Source: Gibbula magus (taxonomy: Eukaryota; Mollusca; Gastropoda; Trochida; Trochidae). Taken from it: DNA of 64,000 nt. Below are positions 11,950 through 24,789 of this stretch, one piece after another (the first letter of the stretch is position 1; each line of letters starts with the position of its first letter). The stretch is from positions 56,164,989 to 56,228,988 of the forward strand of contig OW388297.1 in assembly GCA_936450465.1 (NCBI GenBank). The letters run 5' to 3'. Under the pieces are notes generated by a model that was not told the origin of the DNA, ran no database searches, and saw nothing but the letters and a program-made list of their open reading frames with translations. Both the position numbers and the translations under genes were made by a program.

Positions 11950-12290
11950 ATTGTATTGTTTTTAAAAGAAATGATTTTTTTTCCAAAAATGATTTTTGAT
12001 GATACAAAACTGTTCATCGACATATAAGACATATTATATGTGAAAATTAATAAGTGTGCCTGCTTCTGCACCCCTGTACAACATTTTAAACATGGTAGTG
12101 GTCATGTTGTTGTAAATTTCAGTAAACAAATATATTTTAACTAAAATTTAACCACAGTCACCCATTAATTCATTCAAAATACTGTAGATAAGTATGAGTG
12201 TATCGTGCAATACTCAAATGTATCTAATTTATTTTACATATTGAATTTATCGAATCCAACTGAAGCGAATAGGACAAAATGTTCCGAAAT
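11950..12290. repeat. Internal copy of the Tc1-type MITE found at 48481-48994
   Basis: Shared blocks include TCATCGACATATAAGACAT, ACAACATTTTAAACA and AAAATTTAACCACAGTCACC. The terminal CCGGGCAAAAG repeats of the other copy are not preserved here, so this copy is an old or end-degraded relative. Confidence 0.6.
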
Positions 12291-12917
12291 ATATGAAAAT
12301 CGTTACCGGATCCATATATACTCATGGTAAACACTGTAGCAATGTACCAATGCCAAGATCTCAAGACACAAGGAATGAACTCTTTTGACTAAATTTCATT
12401 TTTCTAATATTTCCCTTTCTTTGGTATTTTAAAGTACAAGTGGAGAAATAGCAAATTCTCAAGGAAATTACAGAACATGGGACACAAATTTTCACAAAAA
12501 GACATAATGTAGTTACCAAAAAAAATAATCGAAACTGACACGTTACGTTGTTTATATAACATTTCATTGCTATGACTATTAGGGGGTGTCAACCATTTTT
12601 ACCATGCGTATAATTATGTCCTTGTTTGTTGTGAGTATTTATATATCTATCTATCTATATTTATATAAATTATATATATGTTTTAATTATTTCTAAAACT
12701 GTGAATATGTTATCTTTTGAAAAGCGCTGAGGTCCATAATTTTTAGTCATTGTGCTAGTATTTTTCAGGAAAATAACGTCAATGCATCTAAAAAGGTCAC
12801 ATAATGACATATTTTGATGTTGTAACAAAAATAAGAAGGAATGTCAAATTATTATGTGTTTAATGTACACTCAACTTTCCAATATGATTAGACATTTAAA
12901 GTATCATAGATACAACC

Positions 12918-13603
12918 ATTCTTTCCCCAAAGAGGTTACTCCCTTCAGATTTCCGAATCTAAGTTCTGCTCTAATAAGGCTGAATTTCACGGCTCCAGCA
13001 AAATTCCCTAAATGGGGAAAGGGGAACCTCATAATACATCCCTGCTTCTTAATTAATGACAAAATCTTTCATCGGCCAGGTCGACCGTGTGACTTCAAGG
13101 ATTTTAGCATTTGACTATAAGGGTCTTGCTAATTAGCATATTTCCTTCCAATATGTCTGATGTAAATAACACAAATTAACTATTTTAGGTATTTGTCTCT
13201 GATTTGGTCTTCTTTATTTATCAGCATATTTCTGATAATTTGTTATATAGCATATAGTAGCATATTTCGAGGAAACCCCATTAAACGAGAAAACCTTTAT
13301 CTTACTTTTATTTTAGCATTATGGCGTGTCGTTGGCATTCGGTATTTGTCTCTGATTTGGTCTTCTTTATTTACCAGCATGTTTAATGATCAATTGTTTA
13401 AATAAAATCAAATAGTATACATGTATTTCGAGAAATACACATTAACCAGAAAACGTTTATCGTACGTTTTGTTTTGCATTTTGACGTGCCATTGACAAAT
13501 GTCACTTTTACAATGGCGTCGTTGATTGCACAATTAGATTCAAATGCTACCAAACTATATTCTCCCTTTTATCTGAAGGGAGTGACCTCTGTGGGAAGAG
13601 AAT
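12918..13603. mobile_element. MITE family 'GAGGTTACTCCC', copy 2
   Basis: The left end is AGAGGTTACTCCCTTCAGAT and the right end ATCTGAAGGGAGTGACCTCT in inverted orientation. The interior resembles 5071-5629. A block with GGTATTTGTCTCTGATTTGG is present twice inside, which makes this copy longer. Confidence 0.65.
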
Positions 13604-13606
13604 GAG

Positions 13607-16113
13607 ATTCAATCTAAAGATAATTTGTCAACCCCTTGAATTTAGTTCAGATATAAAGATTGCATCTACAGCCTCCTTCGAGCAATCATATGGTTTGACT
13701 ACCAGATTGGCATCAATATGTCGATTTTGTTGACTTCATCTTTTGCTGCACCTTCGTTTAATTGAAGATAAATAAATACAGTGCAGACTTTGGGCTAGGG
13801 CCGAATATCAAGGATCCTAAACCTGAGTCGTCCTTGTACGCTTTCAAGAGTATTTCACTTATATCACGGCTGCTAGTATTGTGGCAGGGAGAAAGCCCGC
13901 AACGCCATGGGTCAGAATGACATCAGATGCTTTCAGTATGTTACTTGTCATTGATGGGCATCATTGCCAAAGTTACACCAGTAAACAAAACACAAATACT
14001 TTGAAAGGAGGATGCCATAGGAGAGCCAATCGTATAACGTGCAGTCACCATATTTCAGAGCCTCATGCATCCTTCAATTACCCAGATGGACTGTATAATC
14101 CAACATCCAATATTGACATCCTGTCGAAGAGTGGTTCGGTATTTAAGAAATAAAGTTCGCTGTACCCCAATGTGTTTTGTAATAAAGTATAGTTTTGCCC
14201 TGAACTATTATAGTTAAAGCACAAGGACGTTAGTGGGTATAGAGCTTGATCCAGTCTAAGCGTGTTGGCGGAACGTAATTTGTCTAATTCAAATGTTTGT
14301 TGCTGTCATAAAAAGTTTATTGTCCCACCGCTAATTTTAACCGACTGCAGAAGTTGCAAACCATGGAAAGTAGTACACGCCTTATTGGTTGCGACGTAAG
14401 AGTTCAGACGGCTGATGCGATTCGACGTTACGTTACCATGGGCACATTTGATCACGAGGGAGCGGCATGGAACAGCGGGAACGTCATCCGACTGTTACGT
14501 CATCAAAGAAACTATACCTTTATTGTCTGATAAAGTACTTTTTTTCTCGATTGTTCTAACCGCTAGGCATCTTAGAATCCATCCTAATTGGCCAAACTGT
14601 TCAGACATGATGCTGTCAACCCATCCAACCCAGATCCAACATAGCAACAATCAATGAGAAGCGATGCCTCACCAATAGTCAATTTTGATCAGCAGCCTCT
14701 GGTGCAAGGTTTCGATGATGGAGAGGAATCGCCAAAAGGCGTAGGAGATTTCAAACTCATATTAGTTTGTTTAATATAATGGAAATCTTGTGTCTGAATC
14801 AGGTGTAATTGAACTTCTTCAAGTGGTATGTGCCAAGCATAAACATGCCAAGGGTTATTGAATATTTCCTTCTATTACAAACACTAGAAACTTTGACCCA
14901 TTAGGCCCATAAGGCTAGGTGGGCTTGTGGCTTATGGCTTTGGCCGTCGCCCGATGTCATATTTTCGACTCCTAAAATATAGCCATGGCAACCTAAACTT
15001 TAAATGTCATTAATGCTAACCTGTGTAAAATGTGCACTAATTTGAAGAGTCGATGATGAACATAATTGTGGATTCAGCACATTTTGCTGATTCCTTATTG
15101 TTATTGGCGTGTTTTTTCTTATTATTCCACGGATCTTGTGTACAAAATGCAGCCAAACGGTTGAAGCTAATGCAACCAAACGTAACATGCTAATAGCCCT
15201 TACTGCCTTGTTGCAAAACTAAGCGTTTGGGTCCAATCGGTCAAGCCATTAAGCGTCCAGTTCGAATCCAAATTTCGATTTATAACATTGGAAAAAAATT
15301 CAAAATAAACCTAGAGACAATGCCAGCATAAAAGTAAATCATGACGAATTCGTAGGTCACGTGGTTAAGCCGCCATTTTGATTTTAGACACATTTTTCAT
15401 TTTCCGATCCCATGCACCTTTCACAATCTTCTCCTCTGTAGCTACTAGCATCTAAGAGTTCAAAATTGCATATATGTGCAGCTAAAGGATTTGTGAATAA
15501 ACGATAGTCCAAAGCATTATCGTACTCCTAATACTTTATTCACAGTAACCTTTCAAAGTCAGGCAATATTTGAAAATCGGGGAGATAATTCAAAAACCTA
15601 ACCAACGAATTGAAAGATTTTTTCAGGAGAGTCTTAATAAATCAATAATAACAACGCTCGCGAACAGTCATTTCCGGTCATAATAAAGAAAAACTTTAAC
15701 ATGGGCCAAATTTCAATATCCACATAGAGACATGAAACTTTTTTTAAAAGATACGCAATAACAATAGAAGCAAAAAAAGTAAATCCTAACAAAGATGTAG
15801 CTCTCGCGGTTAAGCTGCCATCTTGATTTTCTTTGATTTGACATGTACATGTTGGGTATCAATAATACCATGCAGGAACATGCTAGAAACTTGCAACTTG
15901 TTTCAAAAGATGCGCAATAACATTGGAAAGATGTCTTAATTCATTATATTTCAAATAATTGAATCATTTATGCACTGAATCCTTTTATCGTTGCTTGCGA
16001 CTATATTTTTCATTATATTAAATGATTATTAAATGATACAGTGGTTTTTATTGACAATAGTCAATTAATACAAAAGCTTGGGGAAATTACAAATTAAAAA
16101 ATAGATTTTGTCG
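13607..16113. other. No gene seen; SINE piece and diverged repeats
   Basis: A SINE fragment lies at 13840-13906. Two diverged blocks of the same sequence lie at about 15280-15420 and 15690-15850, sharing phrases such as GGTTAAGC(C/T)GCCAT and TAGAGACA. Otherwise nothing is recognisable, and the short frames here show no domain. Confidence 0.4.
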
Positions 16114-16123
16114 TATTTTAGAC

Positions 16124-16571
16124 CAGTCTGATTAAAATCGACCTTGTTCCGAGGAATAAAATTTGTAAAATTATGGATCTACCGGGATACGAAGAGGTTA
16201 TGTAGATTAATCTCCACAAGGTCTGAGAACACCCCGTATAGGCGCATGTTCCGAACCAGTTTAGCACAGCCAAAGCCCAGTCAAATAGCTGACCAATCAC
16301 ATCGTAGTTTTTAAACGGTCACTGTTTTGAAAGCATTCGGAACAGACCAAAGGATAGCTGTTTGGAGTTATCTGCCCCTAGCTTCTCCCACCGAAAGCAT
16401 TTGTTTGGCGTCTTTTGATTGGCGACCTGAATTGCGCTCGAACACGCGAGTCTACGGGCTGTTTTCAGACGGTTTGGCGTGGAACCTACTACCGATATGA
16501 GTTCGTATCCCGGTAGATGAACTATTTTGCAATTTTTATTTCACGGAAAACCGTCGATTTTAATCAGACTG
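16124..16571. mobile_element. MITE family 'CAGTCTGATT' with perfect 10-bp target duplication
   Basis: The terminal repeats begin CAGTCTGATTAAAATCGAC and pair with the right end, which finishes ATTTTAATCAGACTG at 16571. TATTTTAGAC flanks both sides (16114-16123 and 16572-16581), a perfect 10-bp duplication. A 9-11 bp duplication is typical of Mutator-like elements (MULE). The interior is shared, inverted, with 32229-32587. No transposase is present. Confidence 0.8.
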
Positions 16572-16581
16572 TATTTTAGAC

Positions 16582-18258
16582 GATTCTATTACACCGATAG
16601 GGATGTCAATTCCTGATAGGGTCCAGCCAGTTCGAGGTGTCTTGAACTCATCCATTCGAAAGTGCTGAGGTTGACATTTCTCGAGGATTGCATAACATTG
16701 TCTGATTGCGACCGGAGTGGGGAGTGGGGTATGACTCGGATGTACCCACACTTCCTCGGTGTATCGCTATTTATTCCTATTGTTTGAATTGTGAAACCTC
16801 CTCGGCTCCGACGCATTTCAGTGACAATCTTAAGCGACACACCTCGAAAAGAGTAGACATTACACATCTAAACCCACTTTCAAGTATATTCATGCAAGTA
16901 TAAACACTTTGAATATCACGTTATCATATATCGAATAATAAATTAATTTTGGACTCTTTTGGAATTAATTACAAAGTAAATAGATAATCGAAATTCTTTA
17001 TTCAAAAATAAAATTCTAACGGTACCGATATGTTCAGTCAATATATTTTTGCAAAAACAAATCATTGTGTCTGAATCATGTTGTTTGTGGAAATAACCGA
17101 CTTGCTTCAAATATTTTATCATACCTATTCACGGTATGCAATGTGTTCATCGTGCATTCATTAACTAGGACAGTTAAAGAGACCACTCCAGAATTGGACT
17201 TGTGAACGGTGATATTTCAACCACTACAAACATTGATATCTAAAAACAGTACTTTATTTCCTTAAAATCATGCAATATATAATGAAAATATTATTTACAA
17301 AAATAGAGTTATGGCTTGTGAGTTGTGTACATGAAACTTGTACGGCTTTGTATGGTGGGACGTTCAACATAAACATTCTGATATCACACAATGCCACGCT
17401 TGAACTTGAAGATAATTACCATAACTGAGAATAATTGGTGGATACCATCAAAGTATTAAGGCATCAAATCATGTCATCCACGACACGGACCTCAAGAGAG
17501 TGCACCAATCTTCTCTTTGAGCGAACCAGGGACTCTGTACTTGATTAAAGTCCCTGTCGTAACAGAAGCGCAATGACAAACAGACAGACCACAGACAAAC
17601 CAGACTGACAGACAGAAGCGGTAAGAACTAAAATATGTTTAACAACCAGCCATTGTTTGGCTTATGAGACACTGTTAATAACAATATTACATATATACAA
17701 CTTACGAATTGATAGGTAAATGGTAAAACGGAGTTAAGGAAAGAAAGCAATAAAGGGGTAAAATGTAAAAGGGGGGAATTAGGAATAAGATTGACGTCTT
17801 AGAAACATACTTGTTTAAGGTTAAAGCTATATTTTTTCAATTTTATAAAATGAACATAGGTAAATAAATTATTTTAAAAATTATTAATAAAACTGCATGT
17901 GTGGGAATCTGAATAAAAGCTACACTCTAAGAGGAAATGAATCAAATGACACTCAAACTGACCACTGTCGATGAGACAAAGAGACAAGTGGCGCGTACCA
18001 GCAGTAGTAGAAGCTTCTATTAAATGGAGTAAAACATATATGCTAAAGCAAAATGTTCTTCTTCTGAAAGATCCCCGGCCCTCTTCCTTCTTCATCTTCT
18101 TCTGGTTATTGATTTCGGAGATGATGTTCAAAGGTTATAGACATGATGATCTATCAAATGACAAAAAGGATGAGCAAAAGACTGATACAGCCTATAGAAA
18201 TGCCTCAGCCAGTCTGTAACATGAAATTCCTAGTACATACATTTGTAATTATACCAGG
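16582..18258. other. No gene seen
   Basis: AT-rich sequence with short frames only. A compact non-AT block at 16590-16900 is open on both strands but shows no recognisable domain. A short GACAGACAGA-rich stretch lies near 17580. Confidence 0.35.
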
Positions 18259-18272
18259 TAGTTAGTCTTAGG

Positions 18273-18554
18273 TGAGGTGGGGTTTAACGTTGTTTTCAAG
18301 AGTATTTCACTAACATGGCGGCTGCTAGTATTATGGCAGGGAGAAAGCCCGCAACGCCATGTGGCGGTGAAACCTGCGAGCATGGGCTTGAACTAGCGAA
18401 CCATGGGTGGTTCTACGCTGACATTCAGTGTAGCATTGCACCCAAACCTTACTGTATGTAGAACAGTTCTCTACTGCAGACAAAGTTGCGGGATTCGAAC
18501 CCCGGACCTCTTCATCCGAAGCCGAAAGCGCTAACCACTGCGCTATCCCGCCCC
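18273..18554 (-). mobile_element. Full-length tRNA-derived SINE with 14-bp target duplication
   Basis: The body is 282 bp. On the minus strand it has the tRNA-like head with A box TAGCGCAGTGG and B box GGTTCGAATCC, then the family body, then the AACGTTGTTTTCAAG-type 3' end (plus-strand spelling). TAGTTAGTCTTAGG flanks both sides (18259-18272 and 18555-18568). The perfect duplication marks it as a fairly young insertion and gives the best family boundaries in the window. Confidence 0.9.
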
Positions 18555-18802
18555 TAGTTAGTCTTAGGCCTACATATAGAGTGAAATGGTAATGTAACTG
18601 TTTTAGCACATCAACATATATATGAGGAAGGTCACTCGTGTAGATCTTATATATGTCCAATATATACACTTCTGCAATTAACACACATGAATTCTAATGA
18701 ATGACCACACAACATGTGATGATGAAACGTCAATAACACCAGCACTGTGACGTTTTCTTCATGTGTGTTTTGAATCAGAAGTTCAGAATATGTTCTATGT
18801 TC

Positions 18803-20587
18803 TCATTCACAATCACGATTTTTTCGGCCTTGTTTACCCTTGTGAGTTCTCATGTGTGTCTTCAGGTGAGACTGTTGTGTACACCCTTTACCACATACAG
18901 TACACTTATATGGCTTCTCCCCTGTGTGCATTCTCATGTGCAACTTTAAATGTTCTGACCGGTTAAACGTTTTATCACACACAGTACATTTAAATGGTTT
19001 CTCTCCTGTGTGAATTCGCATATGCATGTTATATGAACCCAACAGTTTGAAAGTGAAATCACACACTGAACACTTGTAACGTCTGTCTCTTGTGTGAATA
19101 CTTTTGTGTAGTTTTAAACTACTTTTGCTTGTGAATGTTTTACCACATTCTGTGCACTCCAATGATCCTACCCCTGTGTGAATTTTCATGTGTCTCGCCA
19201 GGTAGGCTGAGCAAGTGAATGTTTTTTCACACACAGTACACTTATGTGATTTTTCTATCAAGTGGGTATCCATATGACTATTAACGTTACTCACCTGAGA
19301 AAAGGATTTGCCACAAATGCTACAATTATATGGTTTATCCCCCGAGTGAATTCTTTCGTGGATTTTTCGGCTAGACAATGAAGCGAACATCTTATCACAC
19401 CCACCACACTTATATCGTCTCTCTCCTGTGTGAGTATTCCTATGTGAAGCCAGCCCAGAATGTGTAGCAAAAGCTTTATCACACACACTACAGACATGCG
19501 GTTTCTCACCCGTATGGATTCTTGTGTGGATTGTAAGTTCAGGTGGCGATTTAAAAGCTTTATCACAAACACTGCATTTATGTGGCTTTTCTTCTGTGTG
19601 CCTTCGCATGTGTGATGTTCGCAGGTATGATGATGGGAACGATTTACCACAGACACTGCATTTATACGGCCTTTCGCCAGTGTGAATTCGCATGTGAATT
19701 TTCATTGACGTTGAAAGGATGAATTTTCTGTCGCAAACCATACACGCGAAAAGTGGCTCTCCAGTGTGAAGTTTCATATGACTTTTTAGATAAGCTCGAG
19801 TACTGAAGGCTTTACCACACTCAGTACACTTATGCGGTTTCTCTCCATTATGAGTGCCCACATGTGCATTCAAGTTACTTGAACTTGTAAATCCTTTGCC
19901 ACACTCACCACATTTAAACGGCTTTTCTGTGTGAATTTCTAGCATGTGTCTCTTTAAGTGACTGCACGATGCATACGTTTTATCACACTTGTTACATCTA
20001 TATGGTCTTTCTCCTGTATGAATTCTCATGTGTTGTGTGAGGTGACTTGATGTTAAAAAGGTATTGTCACACACTTGACATTTATGTGGTCTGTCTCTTG
20101 TGAGATTCTCCTCAGCAGATCTTGTGTGAGTTAGCATGTGATATTTCAGTTGAGTTGGTTGCTTGAATGCTTTATCACACACGTCACACTGATGTGGATT
20201 CTCTCCTGTGTGAATCATCCGGTGAACTCTCAAGTAGCTAGAGCTTGCAAAACTTTTCCCACACTCACTACACTTGAACGGCTTCTCTCCTGTGTGGCTT
20301 CTCATGTGTGGCTTCAGGTCACCTGCATCTGCAAAACATTTTCCACACTCACTACACTTATGCGCCTTCTCTCCTGTGTGAATTTTCGTGTGTCTTGTTA
20401 AGTGATTTGAAGTAGAAAAGGTCTTGTCACAATGTTTGCACTTAAATGGTTTCTTCCCCGTGTGAACTGCCATGTGTTGTTTGAGGTGGCTAGGATTTAA
20501 GTAGGACTTATCACACACGACGCACGTATGTGGTCTTTTCCTTGTTTTACACGGCATTTTATTCTTCTTCTGTTTAGTATCCTTCAT
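18803..20587 (-). CDS. C2H2 zinc-finger protein, 20 tandem fingers
   Basis: This single open coding exon gives 594 residues, from ATG at 20585-20587 to TGA at 18803-18805; a second in-frame ATG (residue 11) is also possible. After a basic N terminus (KTRKRPH) come 20 fingers of the form C-x2-C-x12-H-x3-H, most joined by TGEKP-type linkers, so it is a probable nuclear sequence-specific DNA- or RNA-binding protein. Deviations include a longer linker after finger 5 (TRSAEENLTRDRP) and an extra residue before the last His of finger 7 (HMLEIH). There is no KRAB, BTB, SCAN or ZAD domain in the exon. On the same strand a pyrimidine-rich acceptor (CTTTTCAG) ends at 20689, so a 5' exon lies upstream and the leader is spliced. 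The final finger (KGCTQQSHLKTHMRTH) resembles finger 6 of the plus-strand protein at 34785-36230, which suggests shared ancestry. The target is unknown. Confidence 0.88.
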   Translation of the reverse strand: MKDTKQKKNKMPCKTRKRPHTCVVCDKSYLNPSHLKQHMAVHTGKKPFKCKHCDKTFSTSNHLTRHTKIHTGEKAHKCSECGKCFADAGDLKPHMRSHTGEKPFKCSECGKSFASSSYLRVHRMIHTGENPHQCDVCDKAFKQPTQLKYHMLTHTRSAEENLTRDRPHKCQVCDNTFLTSSHLTQHMRIHTGERPYRCNKCDKTYASCSHLKRHMLEIHTEKPFKCGECGKGFTSSSNLNAHVGTHNGEKPHKCTECGKAFSTRAYLKSHMKLHTGEPLFACMVCDRKFILSTSMKIHMRIHTGERPYKCSVCGKSFPSSYLRTSHMRRHTEEKPHKCSVCDKAFKSPPELTIHTRIHTGEKPHVCSVCDKAFATHSGLASHRNTHTGERRYKCGGCDKMFASLSSRKIHERIHSGDKPYNCSICGKSFSQVSNVNSHMDTHLIEKSHKCTVCEKTFTCSAYLARHMKIHTGVGSLECTECGKTFTSKSSLKLHKSIHTRDRRYKCSVCDFTFKLLGSYNMHMRIHTGEKPFKCTVCDKTFNRSEHLKLHMRMHTGEKPYKCTVCGKGCTQQSHLKTHMRTHKGKQGRKNRDCE

Positions 20588-20688
20588 GTTGTCCTTTCAA
20601 CAGACTTCACTTAAACAATGAGTCTATTGTACCTTCTGGACTTTCCACTCGTAGATCGCTTGCAAATTTCTCACCGTCGGGATTACTA

Positions 20689-21739
20689 CTGAAAAGAAAT
20701 AAAAGACGATCCACTAAAGAACTCAAGTATGATAATATATGGCATGTTGTGGTGGGACATAAAGGATGCATACACAAACAGAGACGAAATAGTATGGCAT
20801 GAAGTAAGATATGATGAGATTTATATCTGATCACAGTCGACAGAGACAACTGCAGTGGAGATGGTGTGACAGTTGAGCTTTCAATCTAACTATACGAATA
20901 TTACGACATCTTTGCACAAACAAGTTTCTTACAGTTGTCTCCGGATGGAGATTAAGGCTTAACTTGATGCTGTTATATTGTTGGATTAAAGGAGTTTGAA
21001 GATGCGTTTCTGACACTCCCGGTTATAAGCTTATAAGTTTTGAATTAAAGGATCGAAGATAAGGTACTCATATCCCATGTGAATGAATATGGTTACATAT
21101 CAATTTTGTATATCAGTAACCAAGGGAAATGTATGGCAAGGTCAAGTTCATAAGGTCCACAATTATTATCTCATCTGAAAGGTTTCATCACAATGAATGC
21201 ACATGTCAAGTATGATAGGTCTATCATTGACAAGTAAAAAGTAATGGTCGGGTTAAAGTTTTCGAAAAATGGTTCCTGTGCCAAGGTCAGGGTCACAACT
21301 GTCTGTTGAGTTTGAGAACAATATGATTATACTAAGCATTTAGAATGCAGGGGTTATTTGCAGAAAGAAGTTCTACTTTATTTACCGAAAAAGATTAACA
21401 TATTCTTTAGTTTTCATCAGTAAATATGCTCGATCCCAATTGCTGAAAATATGAGGACATGATAAAACTGTAGCAACATTTAATGGACCGTGGTGAGGTT
21501 ATGTTGTGGGATATTCCAGGCAACAATTGTGTCCCTCATTTACCATTGTTTTATAGTTTTAAAACACTCTTAATGCGTCTAATGAAATAGGTTTACAAGT
21601 TTACTGAACCTTTAGTTCCTTTCTTGGGTATAGGTATCAATCTAACAATATAATAGCTGAATTTTTTGCATCTGAGTATCGATATAATTATATTTTCCAA
21701 ATGTCTTCTGTCAATTAAAACATGTGCCATTATTATCCC
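20689..21739. other. Upstream of the minus-strand zinc-finger gene: intron or promoter region, no coding seen
   Basis: It probably contains the first intron and promoter of the zinc-finger gene. No upstream exon could be placed by eye. Confidence 0.35.
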
Positions 21740-22465
21740 CCGCCACGAAGTGGAAGGAGGATATAGGTTTGGGCTCCGTCCGTTGGTCCGCCTGTGCGGT
21801 CGTCCGTCCGAGATAAAGAGAACAGCTTTTCTCAGAGACTATTTCAAATAGAATTACCCAATTTGGTGTGGTGCTTGAGGACATAAATACCTTGATGAAG
21901 TTCGAAAATGTAAAGCGTGCTATTATTTTTTCCATAGTTATTGCCCTTGTTCCGTATTTCTGGACTCTGTTCATGGCATCTCTTAAGGAGACAGCTTTTC
22001 TCAGAAATTATTTAAGATTGAATTACCAAATTTGGTGTGGTGCTTGAGGACATAAATACCTTGATGGAGTTCGAAAATGTTAAGCGTGCAATTATGTTTG
22101 CCATAGTTATTGCCCTTGTTCCATATTTTTTTACTCTGTTCATATTATCTCCAAAGGGGACAGCTTTTCTCAGAAACTATTTAAGATAAGATTACCCAAT
22201 TTGGTGTGATGCTTGAGGGTATTGATACCTTGATGTAGTTTGAAAATAAGAAGCGTGTGATTATTTTTTCCGGAGTTATTGTCCTTGTTCAGTTTTTTTC
22301 GACTCTGTTCCAGGTATCTTCAAAGGGGATAGCTTTTCTCAGAAAACTGTTTAAGATCAAATCAATTTGAGGATATCGATACCTTAATGGAATGAAAATG
22401 AGAAGCGCAAAATTATTTCTTCTCGAATTATTACCTTTGTTCCAATTTCTTGTGTCTGGCGGGGG
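21740..22465. repeat. 'Pearl'-like element with ~160-bp tandem cores
   Basis: It starts CCCCCGCCACGAAGTGGAAG, has a GTCCGTCCG stretch, and then about four imperfect ~160-bp units each containing CAGCTTTTCTCAGA and TTTGGTGTG(G/A)TGCTTGAGG; it ends near GGCGGGGGATG. The layout (leader, short microsatellite, tandem cores, short tail) matches the pearl elements known from bivalves. Another core piece is at 34065-34270. Confidence 0.65.
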
Positions 22466-23196
22466 ATGTTGATGACGATGTCTTATTGTTAATTCATTGT
22501 AATTTATTGTCATTCATGACGCAACATGTTTATAGCTCTATTGCGAAAATCGTTAAGAAAAGCATTATTTACATACTGGCTTACTAAATGAAAATTTGTT
22601 ATAGAGTATTTTTAATTTATGCCAAAATTAATTAAACTATTTTTCTCAAATGCCATGGCAAAGCTCAGCTTTTTGTTGTTTTGGTTATTTACATACTAAT
22701 TTATAGAAAACATGGTCTGATTTGTGATCTGGGTTTCATACTGTGCCGTGTCCTTGGACATGATACTTCATCCACATTGCACTTAGTCCACCCAGCTGTT
22801 TAAATGGGTACCTGAAGAAAGGAAGTACGCACCTATAGTCGCGCGGAGCGCTTGGTAGCTATAGTAATTTACTTCATGTACATAATGTACCGCCAGTGGG
22901 CAGCATATGGGCTGAATATTAGGCGATTTAGCATTATCATTTTTAAAATATTGACAAACACAAACATAGTTTTTCAAAGGGCAAATAAAACTTGATATAG
23001 TCATTGTTAAGGTCTGCTTGTCTTTAATCTAAAATGGTGACAATTCATCCCAATTTATGGAATATTATGTAGGTCATTAGTATTATTGAAGTTGGGCATG
23101 CTTTCATTTTTTCAAATTACGAAATTTTACACACAAAAATAAGTTGAGGGGATAAATGTACGCGGCCCATTCCAGATGTTATTTCCGAAAACACCA
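22466..23196. other. No gene seen
   Basis: AT-rich sequence with no repeat or coding signal I can support. Confidence 0.35.
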
Positions 23197-24262
23197 GATC
23201 AACAGGTGAACATCTCGATCAACAGGTGAACATCTCGATCAACAGGTGAACATCTCGATCAACAGGTGAACATCTCGATCAATAGGTGAACATCTCTATC
23301 AACATGTGAACATCTCGATCAACAGGTGAACATCTCGATCAATAGGTGAACATCTCGATCAACAGGTGAATATCTCGATCAACAGGTGAACATCTCTATC
23401 AATAGATGAACATCTCGATCAACAGGTGAACATGTCGATCAACAGGTGAACATCTCGATCAGCAGGTGAACATATTGATCAATAGGTGAACATCTCTATC
23501 AACATATGAACATCTCGATCAACAGGTGAACATCTCGATCTCGATCAATAGGTGAACATCTCGATCAACAGGTGAACATCTCGATCAATAGGTGAACATC
23601 TCGATCAATAGGTGAACATCTCGATCAACATGTGAATATCTCGATCAACAGGTGAACATCTCTATCAACAGGTGAACATCTCGATCAATAGGTGAACATC
23701 TCCATCAACAGGTGAACATCTCGATCAATAGGTGAACATCTCTATTAACATGTGAACATCTCTATCAACATGTGAACATCTCGATCAACAGGTGAACATC
23801 TCGATCAACAGGTGAACATCTCGATCAACAGGTGAACATCTCGATCAGCAGGTGAACATCTTGATCAACATGTGAACATCTCTATCAACATGTGAACATT
23901 TCGATCAACAGGTGAACATCTCGATCAATAGGTGAACATCTCCATCAACAGGTGAACATCTCCATCAACAGGTGAACATCTCGATCAACAGGTGAACATC
24001 TCGATCAGCAGGTGAACATCTTGATCAACATGTGAACATCTTGATCAACAGGTGAACATCTCGATCAACAGGTGAACATCTCGATCAGCAGGTGAACATC
24101 TTGATCAACATGTGAACATCTCTATCAACATGTGAACATCTCGATCAACATGTGAACATCTCGATCAACAGGTGAACATCTCGATCAGCAGGTGAACATC
24201 TTGATCAACATGTGAACATCTCGATCAACAGGTGAACATCTCGTCCACAGGTGAACATCTCT
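23197..24262 (+). repeat. 20-bp minisatellite, ~53 copies (E-box containing)
   Basis: The unit is GATCAACAGGTGAACATCTC. Variants are recurrent at a few positions (C/T in CAACA/CAATA, G/T in AGGTG/ATGTG, G/T/C before ATC) and recur in blocks, suggesting multi-unit duplications. One 6-bp slip (TCGATC) is at about 23541. Most units contain CAGGTG, the E-box type bound by Snail/ZEB proteins. It is not a CRISPR array, as there are no unique spacers. Confidence 0.95.
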
Positions 24263-24789
24263 CATGTTTGACGAAGCCTGGGCTATTTACAAACTACTTA
24301 CGAGGGAAAGATATTATGAGGTTTTTTTCGTGCATACAATTTAATTCATACATCTTGATTCACAATAATTATAATAATACTTTATTAGCCCGAAAGCAAT
24401 ATATTTTTATCACGATAGAGCCCGTATGAAATAAAAAAAACAGTACAAGCTACACGCATATACATGTACATAGAATAATTAAACTCGATCAACTTAAATA
24501 TCATTTAAAAGACGAATACTGAAAGGAATAAATGTATATTAGTTTTAAAATGCGGACGTAAATATCTCCTTCCAGAAGGAAACTTGTAAAACATGATCTT
24601 GATCATATAAAATCTTTTGGGATAATTTCAAAAGTTTTTTTCATAAAGATATAATAGATTTGAAAACGAAACCCCTTCTATCTTAATTACCACCGATAAG
24701 GACAAACTATTTTCAAAGCGAGATTTATTTACTAGAGACAAGAAACCATATCAACATAGGAAAGAAAAAGTTTAAATATTTTCAACGAA

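Noticed and set aside
14415..14657. 80-codon plus frame
   Set aside because: No domain, no splice context and no repeat relation; not distinguishable from chance.
18331..18684. 117-codon minus frame with GIAQWLALSASDEEVRGSNP
   Set aside because: Translation of the SINE and its flank; such peptides occur in tRNA-derived SINE heads and are not a gene.
19291..19656. 121-codon minus frame and several plus-strand frames over 18761-20401
   Set aside because: Shadows of the 20-finger zinc-finger exon.
23197..24262. CRISPR-like regular repeats
   Set aside because: There are no unique spacers, the unit is 20 bp head to tail, and the genome is eukaryotic; this is a minisatellite.
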